NCBI RefSeq assembly: GCF_012273655.1
Contig: NZ_JAAWWP010000014.1
Location: 1 to 41,564 of the forward strand
DNA from: Streptomyces physcomitrii
GTDB taxonomy: Bacteria > Actinomycetota > Actinomycetes > Streptomycetales > Streptomycetaceae
Direction: 5' to 3'
Length of the DNA stretch: 41,564 bases
Under the pieces are notes generated by a model. The model was not told the origin of the DNA. It did no database searches and saw only the letters and a list, made by a program, of their open reading frames with translations. Every line of letters begins with the position of its first letter. Position 1 is the stretch's first letter. The position numbers and the translations under genes were made by a program. Shown here in pieces: positions 17,494 to 24,891 of the stretch.

Positions 17494-18021
17494 TCACGAA
17501 GCGGTGGCGGTCTTCGGGCCGCGCGCGGCGCCGGCGGAGGTCATCGAGCCGTGCAGAAAGACCAGCGGGTCCTGGCGGGCCCGTACCCCGGTGGCAAGGA
17601 CGGTGCCGACGACCATCAGGTGGTCGCCGACGGTGAAGGAGTCGGCGAGCGCGCACTCCATCCAGCCCGGGCCCTCGAAGAGCAGGGCCCCGGTGTGCTC
17701 CCCCGGTGCCGCGGGCAGGGCGCCGAGGACCTCCTGCCGGCCGGGCCGCGAACGGGCGAGGAGCCGGGCGGTGTCCTGCCCGCCCGCGGCCAGGATGGAC
17801 AGCCCCCAGCGGCGCGATGCCAGCAGATCGGCCAGGAAGAGCGATCCGTGGCGCAGGAACAGCGCCACCAGCGGAGGCGCGCAGGACACCGGGATCAGCG
17901 AGTTGACGGTGATGGCGTCATGGCGGCGCCCGCCGGGCGCCCCCGGATCGGGCGTGAAGGTGCTCACCACACCGACGCCGGTGGCGAAGTGCCGCATCAC
18001 CGTACGCAGATCGAGTTCCAC
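17494..18021 (-). CDS. Flavin reductase (HpaC/HsaB-like), first gene of the series
   Basis: A 175-residue flavin-reductase-domain protein, clearly paralogous to the one at 12069-12566 (LRTVMRHFATGVGVVSTF, then HDAITVNSLIPVSCAPPLVALFL, then VGDHLMVVGTVLATG). The GTG at 18021 follows AAGGAGGA; the frame is open to 18225, but the extension is Arg-rich and not family-like. It opens the minus-strand oxidative series and is divergent from the prephenate dehydrogenase gene. Two reductases in one cluster suggest that different oxygenases need FMN and FAD, or that reduction is limiting. Confidence 0.88.
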   Translation of the reverse strand: MELDLRTVMRHFATGVGVVSTFTPDPGAPGGRRHDAITVNSLIPVSCAPPLVALFLRHGSLFLADLLASRRWGLSILAAGGQDTARLLARSRPGRQEVLGALPAAPGEHTGALLFEGPGWMECALADSFTVGDHLMVVGTVLATGVRARQDPLVFLHGSMTSAGAARGPKTATAS

Positions 18022-18149
18022 GGCTCCTCCTTTGGCAGGCGGGCAGCCGGCACCACGCGGTGCGGTATGCCCCTCGGCTCTCGGTGACAGCACGCTAGGA
18101 GAGCGGGCCCGGGCGCAGTGCCGTCCCCGCGCACGCGCACTGTCGCGTT

Positions 18150-18159
18150 TGCGTACGCA
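18150..18159. promoter_or_regulatory. Palindrome in the divergent promoter region
   Basis: TGCGTACGCA is a perfect 10-bp palindrome in the 272-bp gap (18022-18293) between the divergent flavin reductase and prephenate dehydrogenase genes. A looser GCAGTGC/GCACTG inverted pair lies just before it at about 18116-18142. Either could be an operator that joins control of the two directions; nothing identifies the protein. Confidence 0.35.
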
Positions 18160-18293
18160 CGAGATGCGCGGATCCGGTACACGCGGTGCGCGCCTGGGCG
18201 ATACCGGAGGGCCGTTCGCGGACACACTGCGCTGGTCCTGACAACCCGCCCGCTCACACCAGGTGAGCAGGGCGCAAAGGAGGGGGGACCCCT

Positions 18294-19394
18294 GTGATCC
18301 GCACCGCGGCAGTGGTGGGAAGCGGACTCATCGGCACCTCGGTAGGCCTCGCGCTGAGCCGCCGGGGGGTGCGGGTGCATGTGATGGACGCCGACGAATC
18401 GGCGGCCCGGGTCGCCGCCGCACGCGGCGCCGGCGTCTGCGGCCGCCCCCCGGAGCCGGTCGACCTGGCCGTCCTGGCCGTACCGCCGGCCCGTATCGCC
18501 CAGGTCCTGGCGGAACAGCAGCACCAGAAACTGGCGCGCGCCTACACGGACGTGGCGAGCGTGAAGTCCGCCACGGCACAGGCCGTCGCGCGCAGCGCCC
18601 CGCACCGGCCCAGTTACGTGGGAGGCCACCCCATGGCCGGCAGCCAGTGCTCGGGGCCGCTGGCCGCCGGCGCCGACCTGTTCCAGGGGCGGGCATGGGT
18701 GCTCACCCCGGGCACCGAGACCTCACGCGCCGCGCTCAACAGGGTCCTGGCCGCCGTGGCGTTGTGCGGGGCCGTCCCGGTGGTGATGGAACCGCAAGCC
18801 CACGACCGGGCGGTGGCCCTGGTCTCGCACGCACCGCACCTGGTGGCCGTCCTGATGGCGGCCCGGCTCACCGGCGCGCCCCGCGAATCGCTCGCGCTGG
18901 CCGGGCAGGGACTGCGGGACGTCATCCGGATCGCCGGCGGCGACCGGGCACTGTGGAGCGACATCGTCACCTCCAATGCACCGGCCCTCGCGGAGGTCCT
19001 CGGCGAACTGGCGAAGGACCTGGAGGCACTCACCCGCGCCCTGCGGGAACTGGAGGTCCACGGCCCCGGCACCGACAGCGCCCGCGAGGCGATCGCTCAA
19101 CTGCTCTTTCGCGGCCGCACCGGCTGGGAGTGCGTGCACGAACCCGAGCACACCTCGGGGCAGGTGACCCTGTCGATCCCCCTCACCGACCGGCTGGGAG
19201 AAGTGGACCGCCTGGTCAGCGCCGCCCGCGAATCCGGCATCGGCACGGACTCCATCCGCCTGCGCTGGTCACAGACCTCCTCACGCCTGTCCGCCTGCCT
19301 GGCCACCGCCCCGCTCGCCGCCCCTGACGTACGAAGACGGCTCACCGACAACGGCTGGCAGGTCTCCGTGGAACCCGCCACACCGTCCTTGTGA
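18294..19394 (+). CDS. Prephenate dehydrogenase (TyrA family)
   Basis: A 366-residue dehydrogenase that would oxidise and decarboxylate prephenate (or 4-amino-4-deoxyprephenate, as PapC does) to the 4-substituted phenylpyruvate. The NAD site is AVVGSGLIGTSVGLALSRRG at the N-terminus. The TyrA signature appears as DVASVKS and GGHPMAGSQCSGP, with the usual catalytic His. Residues about 285-366 resemble a weak ACT-like regulatory tail. The GTG at 18294 follows AAAGGAGG. It lies beside oxidative genes rather than other shikimate genes, so it most likely boosts supply of a tyrosine- or 4-aminophenylalanine-type precursor. A transcript end is provided by the hairpin at 19437-19496. Confidence 0.9.
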   Translation: MIRTAAVVGSGLIGTSVGLALSRRGVRVHVMDADESAARVAAARGAGVCGRPPEPVDLAVLAVPPARIAQVLAEQQHQKLARAYTDVASVKSATAQAVARSAPHRPSYVGGHPMAGSQCSGPLAAGADLFQGRAWVLTPGTETSRAALNRVLAAVALCGAVPVVMEPQAHDRAVALVSHAPHLVAVLMAARLTGAPRESLALAGQGLRDVIRIAGGDRALWSDIVTSNAPALAEVLGELAKDLEALTRALRELEVHGPGTDSAREAIAQLLFRGRTGWECVHEPEHTSGQVTLSIPLTDRLGEVDRLVSAARESGIGTDSIRLRWSQTSSRLSACLATAPLAAPDVRRRLTDNGWQVSVEPATPSL

Positions 19395-19436
19395 CCGGCG
19401 GGCACCCCCTCATCCCCCGCACCGGCATCCCCCGCA

Positions 19437-19496
19437 CCGGCCGACGCGACCCGCCATGCCATGGCATGGCATGGCATGGCGGGTCGCGTCGGCCGG
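19437..19496. terminator. 27-bp stem bidirectional hairpin
   Basis: Positions 19437-19463 pair perfectly with 19470-19496 around a 6-nt loop. It lies between the convergent prephenate dehydrogenase and LLM-family genes. The centre is built of CATGG units, so the palindrome also contains a short tandem repeat. Confidence 0.85.
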
Positions 19497-19538
19497 GATG
19501 GGCTGGGATGGGCTGGGATGGGCTGGGATGGGCTGGGG
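19492..19538. repeat. 10-bp tandem repeat GGCTGGGATG
   Basis: Nearly five tandem copies of a 10-bp unit (three exact, with partial copies at both ends) directly follow the long hairpin in the gap between convergent genes. There is no coding signal. Confidence 0.85.
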
Positions 19539-19600
19539 CGAGTCACGTCGGCCGGTGCGGGGTGGGGCGGGGCGGGACGCCGTCGGCCGGTGCCGGGGGG

Positions 19601-19638
19601 CGGGACGCCGTGGGCGCTCTCGCGGCGACGGCGTCCCG
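19601..19638. terminator. Second hairpin in the convergent gap
   Basis: CGGGACGCCGT (19601-19611) pairs exactly with ACGGCGTCCCG (19628-19638) across a 16-nt loop. It lies just beyond the end of the minus-strand LLM gene and probably terminates it. Near copies of the GGGACGCCGT arm occur upstream at about 19574-19583. Confidence 0.6.
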
Positions 19639-19670
19639 CAGCGCCTCAGCGCGGGCTGCCCTCCCGCACC

Positions 19671-20798
19671 TCACGCCCCCCTGTCCCCGCCCGCGGAGGC
19701 AGAGGCGGAAACGGAGGTGGGGGTGGGGGTGGTCGGCAGGGCGTAGGCGTCCGCGATCAACTCGTAGGAACGCACCCGGAATTCGGGGGTGTGCGAGTTC
19801 ATCGCCAGCATCAGCTCATCCGCGCCGGTGCGCTTTTGCAGGGCGTCCAGCCCCGCCGTGACCTCCTGCGCCGTCCCGTACAGCGCGTTGTCGAGCCAGT
19901 CCCCGAGGACCGCCTTGTCCTGCTCGGTGAAATCGTGCGCGGCCGCCACCTCCGGGGCCGGAACCAGCCCCGGACGGCCGCTGCGCAACCGCACCGTCGC
20001 CAGCGCCCCGGTCAGAGCCTGCCGGTAGGCCTCCTCGGTGCTCTCCCCGGCGAAGGCGAAGACACCCAGGACGACATACGGCTCGGCCAGAGCCGGCGAG
20101 GGGCGGAAGTGGCGGCGGTACTCCTCCAGCGCGGGAAGAGTGTTGCGGGCGGCGAAGTGATGCGCGAAGGCGAACGGCAGTCCCCACTGCCCGGCCAGGC
20201 GGGCGGAGAACCCCGACGAACCCAGCAGCCACACCTGCGGCTGCCCCACGGCCCCCTGCACCGGGCCGGGCACCGCGTGGATGCCCTCGTAAGGGTGCCG
20301 CTCGGGGAAGTCGTCGCGCAGGAAGTGCAGCAGTTCACCCACCTCGGACGGGAAATCCTCCGCGCCCTGCCCGCCACGGCCCCGGCGCAGCGCCGCCGCG
20401 GTGGCCCCGTCGGTACCCGGGGCCCGCCCCAGCCCCAGATCGATACGTCCGGGCGCGAGCGCCTCCAGGGTGCCGAACTGCTCGGCGACCACCAGCGGGG
20501 CGTGGTTGGGCAGCATCACCCCGCCCGAGCCCAGCCGCAGTCTGCTCGTATGGGCCGCCAGATGCGCGAGGATCACGGAAGGACTGCTGCTGGAGATGCC
20601 CGGCATGGAGTGGTGCTCGGCCACCCAATAGCGTAAGAATCCCCGTGTATCGGCCAGTTCGGCCAGGCGCCGGGAGGCCTCCAGGGCGTCCCGGGCCGTG
20701 TATCCCTCCCCCACGCTGACCAGGTCGAGAAGGGACAGCGGCACGGGCGCCCTTCCGTGGGCCTCGCCTCGGACGGGATCGATGATCGGCTCAGTCAT
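19671..20798 (-). CDS. LLM-class flavin-dependent oxidoreductase (MsnO8-like)
   Basis: A 375-residue luciferase-like TIM-barrel protein. It begins with the PLSLLDLVSVGEG motif after a short leader and shows YWVAEHHSMPG, RLRLGSGGVMLPNHAPLVVAEQFGTLEAL and RIDLGLGRAPGTD, which define the MsnO8/YhbW-like group, distinct from the LLM protein at 11026-12009. The ATG at 20798 has GAGG 5 nt upstream; an ATG or GTG further up has none. The tail from about residue 350 is Ser/Thr/Pro-rich. Members are FMN-dependent monooxygenases, often of unknown substrate. It is monocistronic-looking and may or may not belong to the pathway. Confidence 0.87.
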   Translation of the reverse strand: MTEPIIDPVRGEAHGRAPVPLSLLDLVSVGEGYTARDALEASRRLAELADTRGFLRYWVAEHHSMPGISSSSPSVILAHLAAHTSRLRLGSGGVMLPNHAPLVVAEQFGTLEALAPGRIDLGLGRAPGTDGATAAALRRGRGGQGAEDFPSEVGELLHFLRDDFPERHPYEGIHAVPGPVQGAVGQPQVWLLGSSGFSARLAGQWGLPFAFAHHFAARNTLPALEEYRRHFRPSPALAEPYVVLGVFAFAGESTEEAYRQALTGALATVRLRSGRPGLVPAPEVAAAHDFTEQDKAVLGDWLDNALYGTAQEVTAGLDALQKRTGADELMLAMNSHTPEFRVRSYELIADAYALPTTPTPTSVSASASAGGDRGA

Positions 20799-21135
20799 GC
20801 CCTCGCCAGCGGCCACGGCCCGCACGGTTATTCCGCCGCCCCCGACCCCGGTGGCCGGATGTGAGAGGTACGGCGGCCTGCCGGTGCCGGGCCGCTTCGC
20901 GGTTCGTCCTGCAAGAGGGCCGCCAGAAGGGCCCTTGCCCGGCAGCGGACCACTCGCACAGGGGCGCGGTGGCGGGGGTGAAGTTGGCCGAGGAGCGGCG
21001 AAGCCGGCCGAGGAACACGGCAGTTGCGGGATACCGGCGCCCCGTGGTGAGGGGGCGGGAGAGGCGGAGGGGCGGGAGAGGCGCTGCGCGGGGCGGGCCG
21101 CCCCCGCCCTCGCCCGGGCTCCCCCACGCCGGACT

Positions 21136-21227
21136 CCCCCGCAGGAGCGGACTCTCCGCGGCAGGCCCCCGCCGGAGCGAACTCCCCGCGGCGGGCTCCC
21201 CTGCGGGAGCGGACCCCCTGCGGCGGA
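21136..21227. repeat. 30-bp imperfect tandem repeat, three units
   Basis: Units start at about 21136, 21166 and 21196, each built around GCNGGAGCG-ACTC-CCGCGGC. They sit in the 474-bp gap between the LLM-family and SDR genes. Nothing else is recognisable in 20799-21272; short frames there look like G+C-driven noise. Confidence 0.6.
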
Positions 21228-21272
21228 TGCCCCGGGGGGCGGGGGGCCGGGGGGTTGGGGTGCTACGGGGTG

Positions 21273-21923
21273 TCAGGTGCCGTGGACGATCTCGTGCTGC
21301 CAGCTGTCCTTGGGCTGGGTGTGCAGGCGCCAGTAGTGCTCGGCGATGTCGTCCGGGTCGCAGGCGGTACCGGGGGCGACCCGGCCGGGCACGGTCACCG
21401 AGGCGACATGGACACCCGCGGGCCCGTAGTGGGCATCGAGGAGTTCCACCAGGGTGCGTACGCCGTACTTGCCGAGGGTGAGACTGACGTAGGCGGGGTC
21501 GGGGCGGGGCATGCCGCCGGTGATCAGCAGCGAGCCGTGTCCGCGGGCGGCCATGCCCGGCGCCACGTGCGCGGCGGTGCTCAAGGCGCCGACCACGTTG
21601 ACGGCCCAGGCGTCCAGCTGATGCCGCGCCCCGTACTCGCCGGGGACGTCGGGGCGGATCAGGGCGGCGTTGTAGACGACCGCGTCGGGCGGGCCGAGTT
21701 CGCTCTCGGCCCGGTCCAGGGCGGAGCGCAGCGCGTCCTCGTCGGTGCTGTCGGCGGTCAGCGCCAGCACCTTGCGGCCCGCCCGGCCGATGTCCGCCGC
21801 CACCTGGCGCACCGTGTCCTCCCGCCGGGCGATCACGGCGACGGACAGCCCCTCGCGCGCGAACCGTTCGGCCACGGACCTGCCGATCCCCGGCCCTGCT
21901 CCTACCACCACCGCTGCCGGCAC
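21273..21923 (-). CDS. Atypical short-chain dehydrogenase/reductase
   Basis: A 216-residue SDR-family protein. The nucleotide site is VVVGAGPGIGRSVAERFA and the N-N-A-G equivalent reads VVYNAALI. The usual active site Y-x-x-x-K is altered: the lysine is present in SLTLGKYG, but four residues before it is Leu, and a Tyr lies seven before the Lys. A normal reductase mechanism is therefore doubtful. A TTG at 21929 is possible, but AGGGAG is spaced correctly for the GTG at 21923. It is transcribed towards the LLM-family gene, with a 474-bp gap, and may be independent of the pathway. Confidence 0.83.
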   Translation of the reverse strand: MPAAVVVGAGPGIGRSVAERFAREGLSVAVIARREDTVRQVAADIGRAGRKVLALTADSTDEDALRSALDRAESELGPPDAVVYNAALIRPDVPGEYGARHQLDAWAVNVVGALSTAAHVAPGMAARGHGSLLITGGMPRPDPAYVSLTLGKYGVRTLVELLDAHYGPAGVHVASVTVPGRVAPGTACDPDDIAEHYWRLHTQPKDSWQHEIVHGT

Positions 21924-22315
21924 CGGCAACTCCCTTGCTGATTGCGACGCTTACCTGCCGGAGCGTATCGGCCCGCCCCCGCCCGCCGTCCCCTGCGACC
22001 TGCCACGGCGCGGGGAACCATACGAAGGAGGGACACGGCGCGGCGGTGCAGAGGGGGTGGGCGGGGCCGGGGGGTGGCGAGGCAGGGCGTGCGGCCCGGC
22101 GGCGCGCCCCCGGGGAGGGGGTGAGGGTCAGGTGCGGCCTGCCGGGGCCGGGAGTTGATCGGGACCCGGGGGTGCCGGGGGCGGCGGAAGTCGACCGGAG
22201 CTCGGGAGTGCCGGGGCGTTGCCGGGGTGGCGGGAGTCGGCCGGGGCCCGGGGGTGTGCTGGGGGGCTGGTGCCTGGACGTGCCGGGGTGCCCCCGGGGT
22301 GTGTCGGAGGTTTGG
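21924..22315. repeat. Intergenic stretch with degenerate G-rich repeats
   Basis: No gene is apparent. From about 22140 to 22310 the sequence consists of three or so degenerate 36-46 bp units containing CGGGAGT, CCCGGGGGTG and GTGCCGGGG. The plus strand is strongly G-rich here. It lies just downstream of the Tap-like gene. Confidence 0.45.
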
Positions 22316-24319
22316 TTATGGGTGTGTTGTGGGGGTGGGAGGGTGGTTGTCGCCGAGGGGGTAGGTGTCTTTGACCTTCACCTCGTTCAGGGCGCGGCCC
22401 TCGGTGAAGACGCGGCGCCAGTCGCCGGCGACGTGGAGTTCGTCGGTGCCCATCGCGCGGATCACGAGCAGCCCCGACTCGTGGGCTCTGAAGGCCTTGA
22501 GCCACAGGTTGGCGAAGGCCTGGGAGCGGATCAGATGCATCCAGTCCGGCCGGTACAGCTCGCGGTTGTAGTGCGAGGTGCCCATGGTGGCGACGAACTT
22601 GGCGTACATGGCCTTGACGTATTCCAGGGTCACCGTGTCGTCGGCGGCCAGGGCGCGCTCGCGGGCGTCTTTGAGGGCGAGGCGGAATTTCTCCAGGAGG
22701 CCCTCGCTGGCGCCGGAGGTGAAGGACTCGTGGATCACGGGTGCTTCACACAGTGCGTGGCGGGGGTCGGACAGGCGCAGCAGCAGACGCAGGGTGGGTT
22801 CGGTGACCCACAGGGGGCCGGGTTCGTCGCGTTGTCCCAGGGGGTGGGGCAGGACGTCGTCGTGGTGCCAGTCGGGTGGGGTGATCAGGTGGACGCCGGC
22901 GCGGCGCCGGTCGTGGACGGGCCCGGTGTGGTGTTCGAGACGGCCGAGGGGCAGGTGGGTCTTCAACGCGGACAGGTAGGCGCCGTTGAGGTCGAGGGCG
23001 CAGACCTCGTGACGGCCCGGCGGGAGCCAGGGGCGGGTCCACTTGGGGCGGGCTTCCCAGATCTGGTCGGCGCCGCGGGCCTTGTGGGGACGCAGGATCT
23101 CGGGCAGCGGAGGGTGGGCGACCACGTCGTAGCGGCCGCCGATACGGCAGTGGTCGAGCAGGGCCATCGCGTCCGGGATCGCCTTCTTGACCAGAGCCGC
23201 GGTGGCGGCCTCCAGATCACCACCGTGCTGCCGCAACGCCGTACGGACCGCATCGGCCACCAGATCCGGCACCTGCCCCGACCCCTGCGCCCGCCGGCCA
23301 CGCGCCACCAACGGCTGCGCACCACGCACAGGACGCGGCGAACGACCGGCAGGCGCAGGGGCGGAAGCGGGGGCGGGGGCGGTGGAGTGGGGCGCAGGCG
23401 AGGGCGGGGGCGGGGGCGGGGTGGGCGCGGCTGGTCCGGGAGCGGCAGGCGGTTCGGGGGCGGATGATTCGGAGGCGGCGGGCGACGCGGTCGCGGGCAG
23501 TCCGGAGGCGGCGGGAGCTGCGGGAGCCTCGGCCCGTACGGGAGCGGGCGGTTCGGGAGTGGTGGCCGGTCCGGGTGCGGGGGCTTCGGGAGCAGCAGGC
23601 GACGCGGCCGGTCCGGAAGCGATGGCCGATGCGGAGGCGGGCGGCTCGGGAGCGGCAGGCGACGCGGGGGTGGTGGCCGGTCCGGAACCGGCGGCCGTTG
23701 CGCAGGCGGGGAGTTCGGGAGCAGCCGGCAATACGGGGTCGGTGACCGGGCCGGGCGCGGGGGTTTCGAGAGCCGCAGGCGACGCAGAGGTAGTGGCCGG
23801 TCCGGGCGCGGAGGCTTCGGGAGCGGGGGGCGACGCGGGGGTGGTGGCCGGTGCGGGGGTCGTGGGTGGGGCGGGGGTCGTGCATTCCTCGGGGGTGAGG
23901 TGCTGGGGGAAGCCCTCGACCTGGTGGCGGGCCGGTCCCCCGCACAGCACGCAGGGCCGCACCGTACCCAACTCGCCCTCGCCACCGCCGATTTGGGCAC
24001 CGCCGGGGAGAGCGGAGTCGGGTTCGGCGGGGTCGGGTTCGGCGGGGGTGGTGGGGGTGAGTGCGGCGAGTCTGTCGTGGGCGGCGTCGAGGAAGTAGGC
24101 GTATTTCTCGCGGGTGCGGCCTTCGGGGTCGCGGCCCTGTTCCCAGGCGCGGACGGTGGCCGCGCTCACGCCCAGGGTGCGGGCGAGTTCGCTCTTGGAC
24201 AGGTTCAGGGCCTCGCGCAGGGCCGCGCGCCGGGCGGGCGGCGGCAGCGGCGCCTTGGGTCCGGAGCGGGCCAGGAGCGCGTCGATCGCGCCGAACTCGC
24301 CGTCGGGGCGGGCGTTCAC
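22316..24319 (-). CDS. Tap-like telomere-associated protein
   Basis: A 667-residue protein with three parts. Residues 31-66 are an XRE-type helix-turn-helix (ALNLSKSELARTLGVSAATV). Next come Cys residues C123-x2-C126 ... C146, a possible zinc site. Residues about 147-330 are a Pro/Ala/Thr/Ser repeat linker. The C-terminal part carries LDLNGAYLSAL near residue 442, VKAMYAKFVATMG near 567 and GTDELHVAG near 622, resembling motifs A, B and C of family B (protein-primed) DNA polymerases. Streptomyces Tap, a telomere-binding protein reported to have primase activity, has this kind of layout with an N-terminal HTH. The GTG at 24319 overlaps the preceding TGA by 4 nt. The long linker is unusual. The assignment rests on motif memory, not a search. 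Confidence 0.65.
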   Translation of the reverse strand: MNARPDGEFGAIDALLARSGPKAPLPPPARRAALREALNLSKSELARTLGVSAATVRAWEQGRDPEGRTREKYAYFLDAAHDRLAALTPTTPAEPDPAEPDSALPGGAQIGGGEGELGTVRPCVLCGGPARHQVEGFPQHLTPEECTTPAPPTTPAPATTPASPPAPEASAPGPATTSASPAALETPAPGPVTDPVLPAAPELPACATAAGSGPATTPASPAAPEPPASASAIASGPAASPAAPEAPAPGPATTPEPPAPVRAEAPAAPAASGLPATASPAASESSAPEPPAAPGPAAPTPPPPPPSPAPHSTAPAPASAPAPAGRSPRPVRGAQPLVARGRRAQGSGQVPDLVADAVRTALRQHGGDLEAATAALVKKAIPDAMALLDHCRIGGRYDVVAHPPLPEILRPHKARGADQIWEARPKWTRPWLPPGRHEVCALDLNGAYLSALKTHLPLGRLEHHTGPVHDRRRAGVHLITPPDWHHDDVLPHPLGQRDEPGPLWVTEPTLRLLLRLSDPRHALCEAPVIHESFTSGASEGLLEKFRLALKDARERALAADDTVTLEYVKAMYAKFVATMGTSHYNRELYRPDWMHLIRSQAFANLWLKAFRAHESGLLVIRAMGTDELHVAGDWRRVFTEGRALNEVKVKDTYPLGDNHPPTPTTHP

Positions 24320-24891
24320 GCGGCGAAGCCGATGTTCGTCACGTACTCGTAGCTGCCCCACTGGGAGCCGAGGTCGCTGAGGTACTCGCCGACCCAGTGC
24401 TCGTCGAGCGCGGCCGTATCTCCCTGCGCCCAGGCGCCGACGAGGTTCTCCCAGCGGCGCACGTTCATCGTCCGGTACTCCAGGACACGCTGGTGGGGGC
24501 GCGTGACCTGGGACTGGTTGAGGGGATGGATCTCCACACGGGTACCGCGCCCGCCCCGGTTGAGACGGGCCAGCAGATGCCGGGCCACGTTGCGGCGGCG
24601 GACCTGCCGGTAGGCGTCCTCGACACGCCGCAAGTTGGACGGGGAGGGGGTGCGTGTGCCGTCCTGCCAGGCCCTGAGGGTGCGGTCGGTGACGGTGAGC
24701 CCCGCCGCGCGGGCCGCACGGCGGGCACGAGGACTCCTGGTGAGGTAGTTCAGGCGGGCCAGCAGACCGCGGCGGGTGGTCACCGGGGAGGTGATCCCCC
24801 CCGCGAGCCGGTCGAGCTGACGGGCGATCGCCTCACCGCCCTTGATACCGCGGGCACCGAACTTCCCGAACTCCAGACTGCGTTCAGGCAT
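24316..24891 (-). CDS. Tpg-like candidate telomere terminal protein
   Basis: A 191-residue, strongly basic protein with a central helix-turn-helix-like segment (residues about 58-92, GLTVTDRTLRAWQDGTRTP), a basic stretch QVRRRNVARHLLARLNRGGRG and an acidic, aromatic tail. Streptomyces Tpg, which is covalently bound to the chromosome 5' ends, is of similar size and also pairs an HTH-like region with a basic part, but I see no clear sequence identity, so this would be a divergent type. Its position, directly upstream of and overlapping a Tap-like gene, is the main evidence. The ATG at 24891 is preceded by GGGGGGTGG and overlaps the PadR stop by 8 nt. It could instead be a plain DNA-binding regulator. 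Confidence 0.5.
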   Translation of the reverse strand: MPERSLEFGKFGARGIKGGEAIARQLDRLAGGITSPVTTRRGLLARLNYLTRSPRARRAARAAGLTVTDRTLRAWQDGTRTPSPSNLRRVEDAYRQVRRRNVARHLLARLNRGGRGTRVEIHPLNQSQVTRPHQRVLEYRTMNVRRWENLVGAWAQGDTAALDEHWVGEYLSDLGSQWGSYEYVTNIGFAA

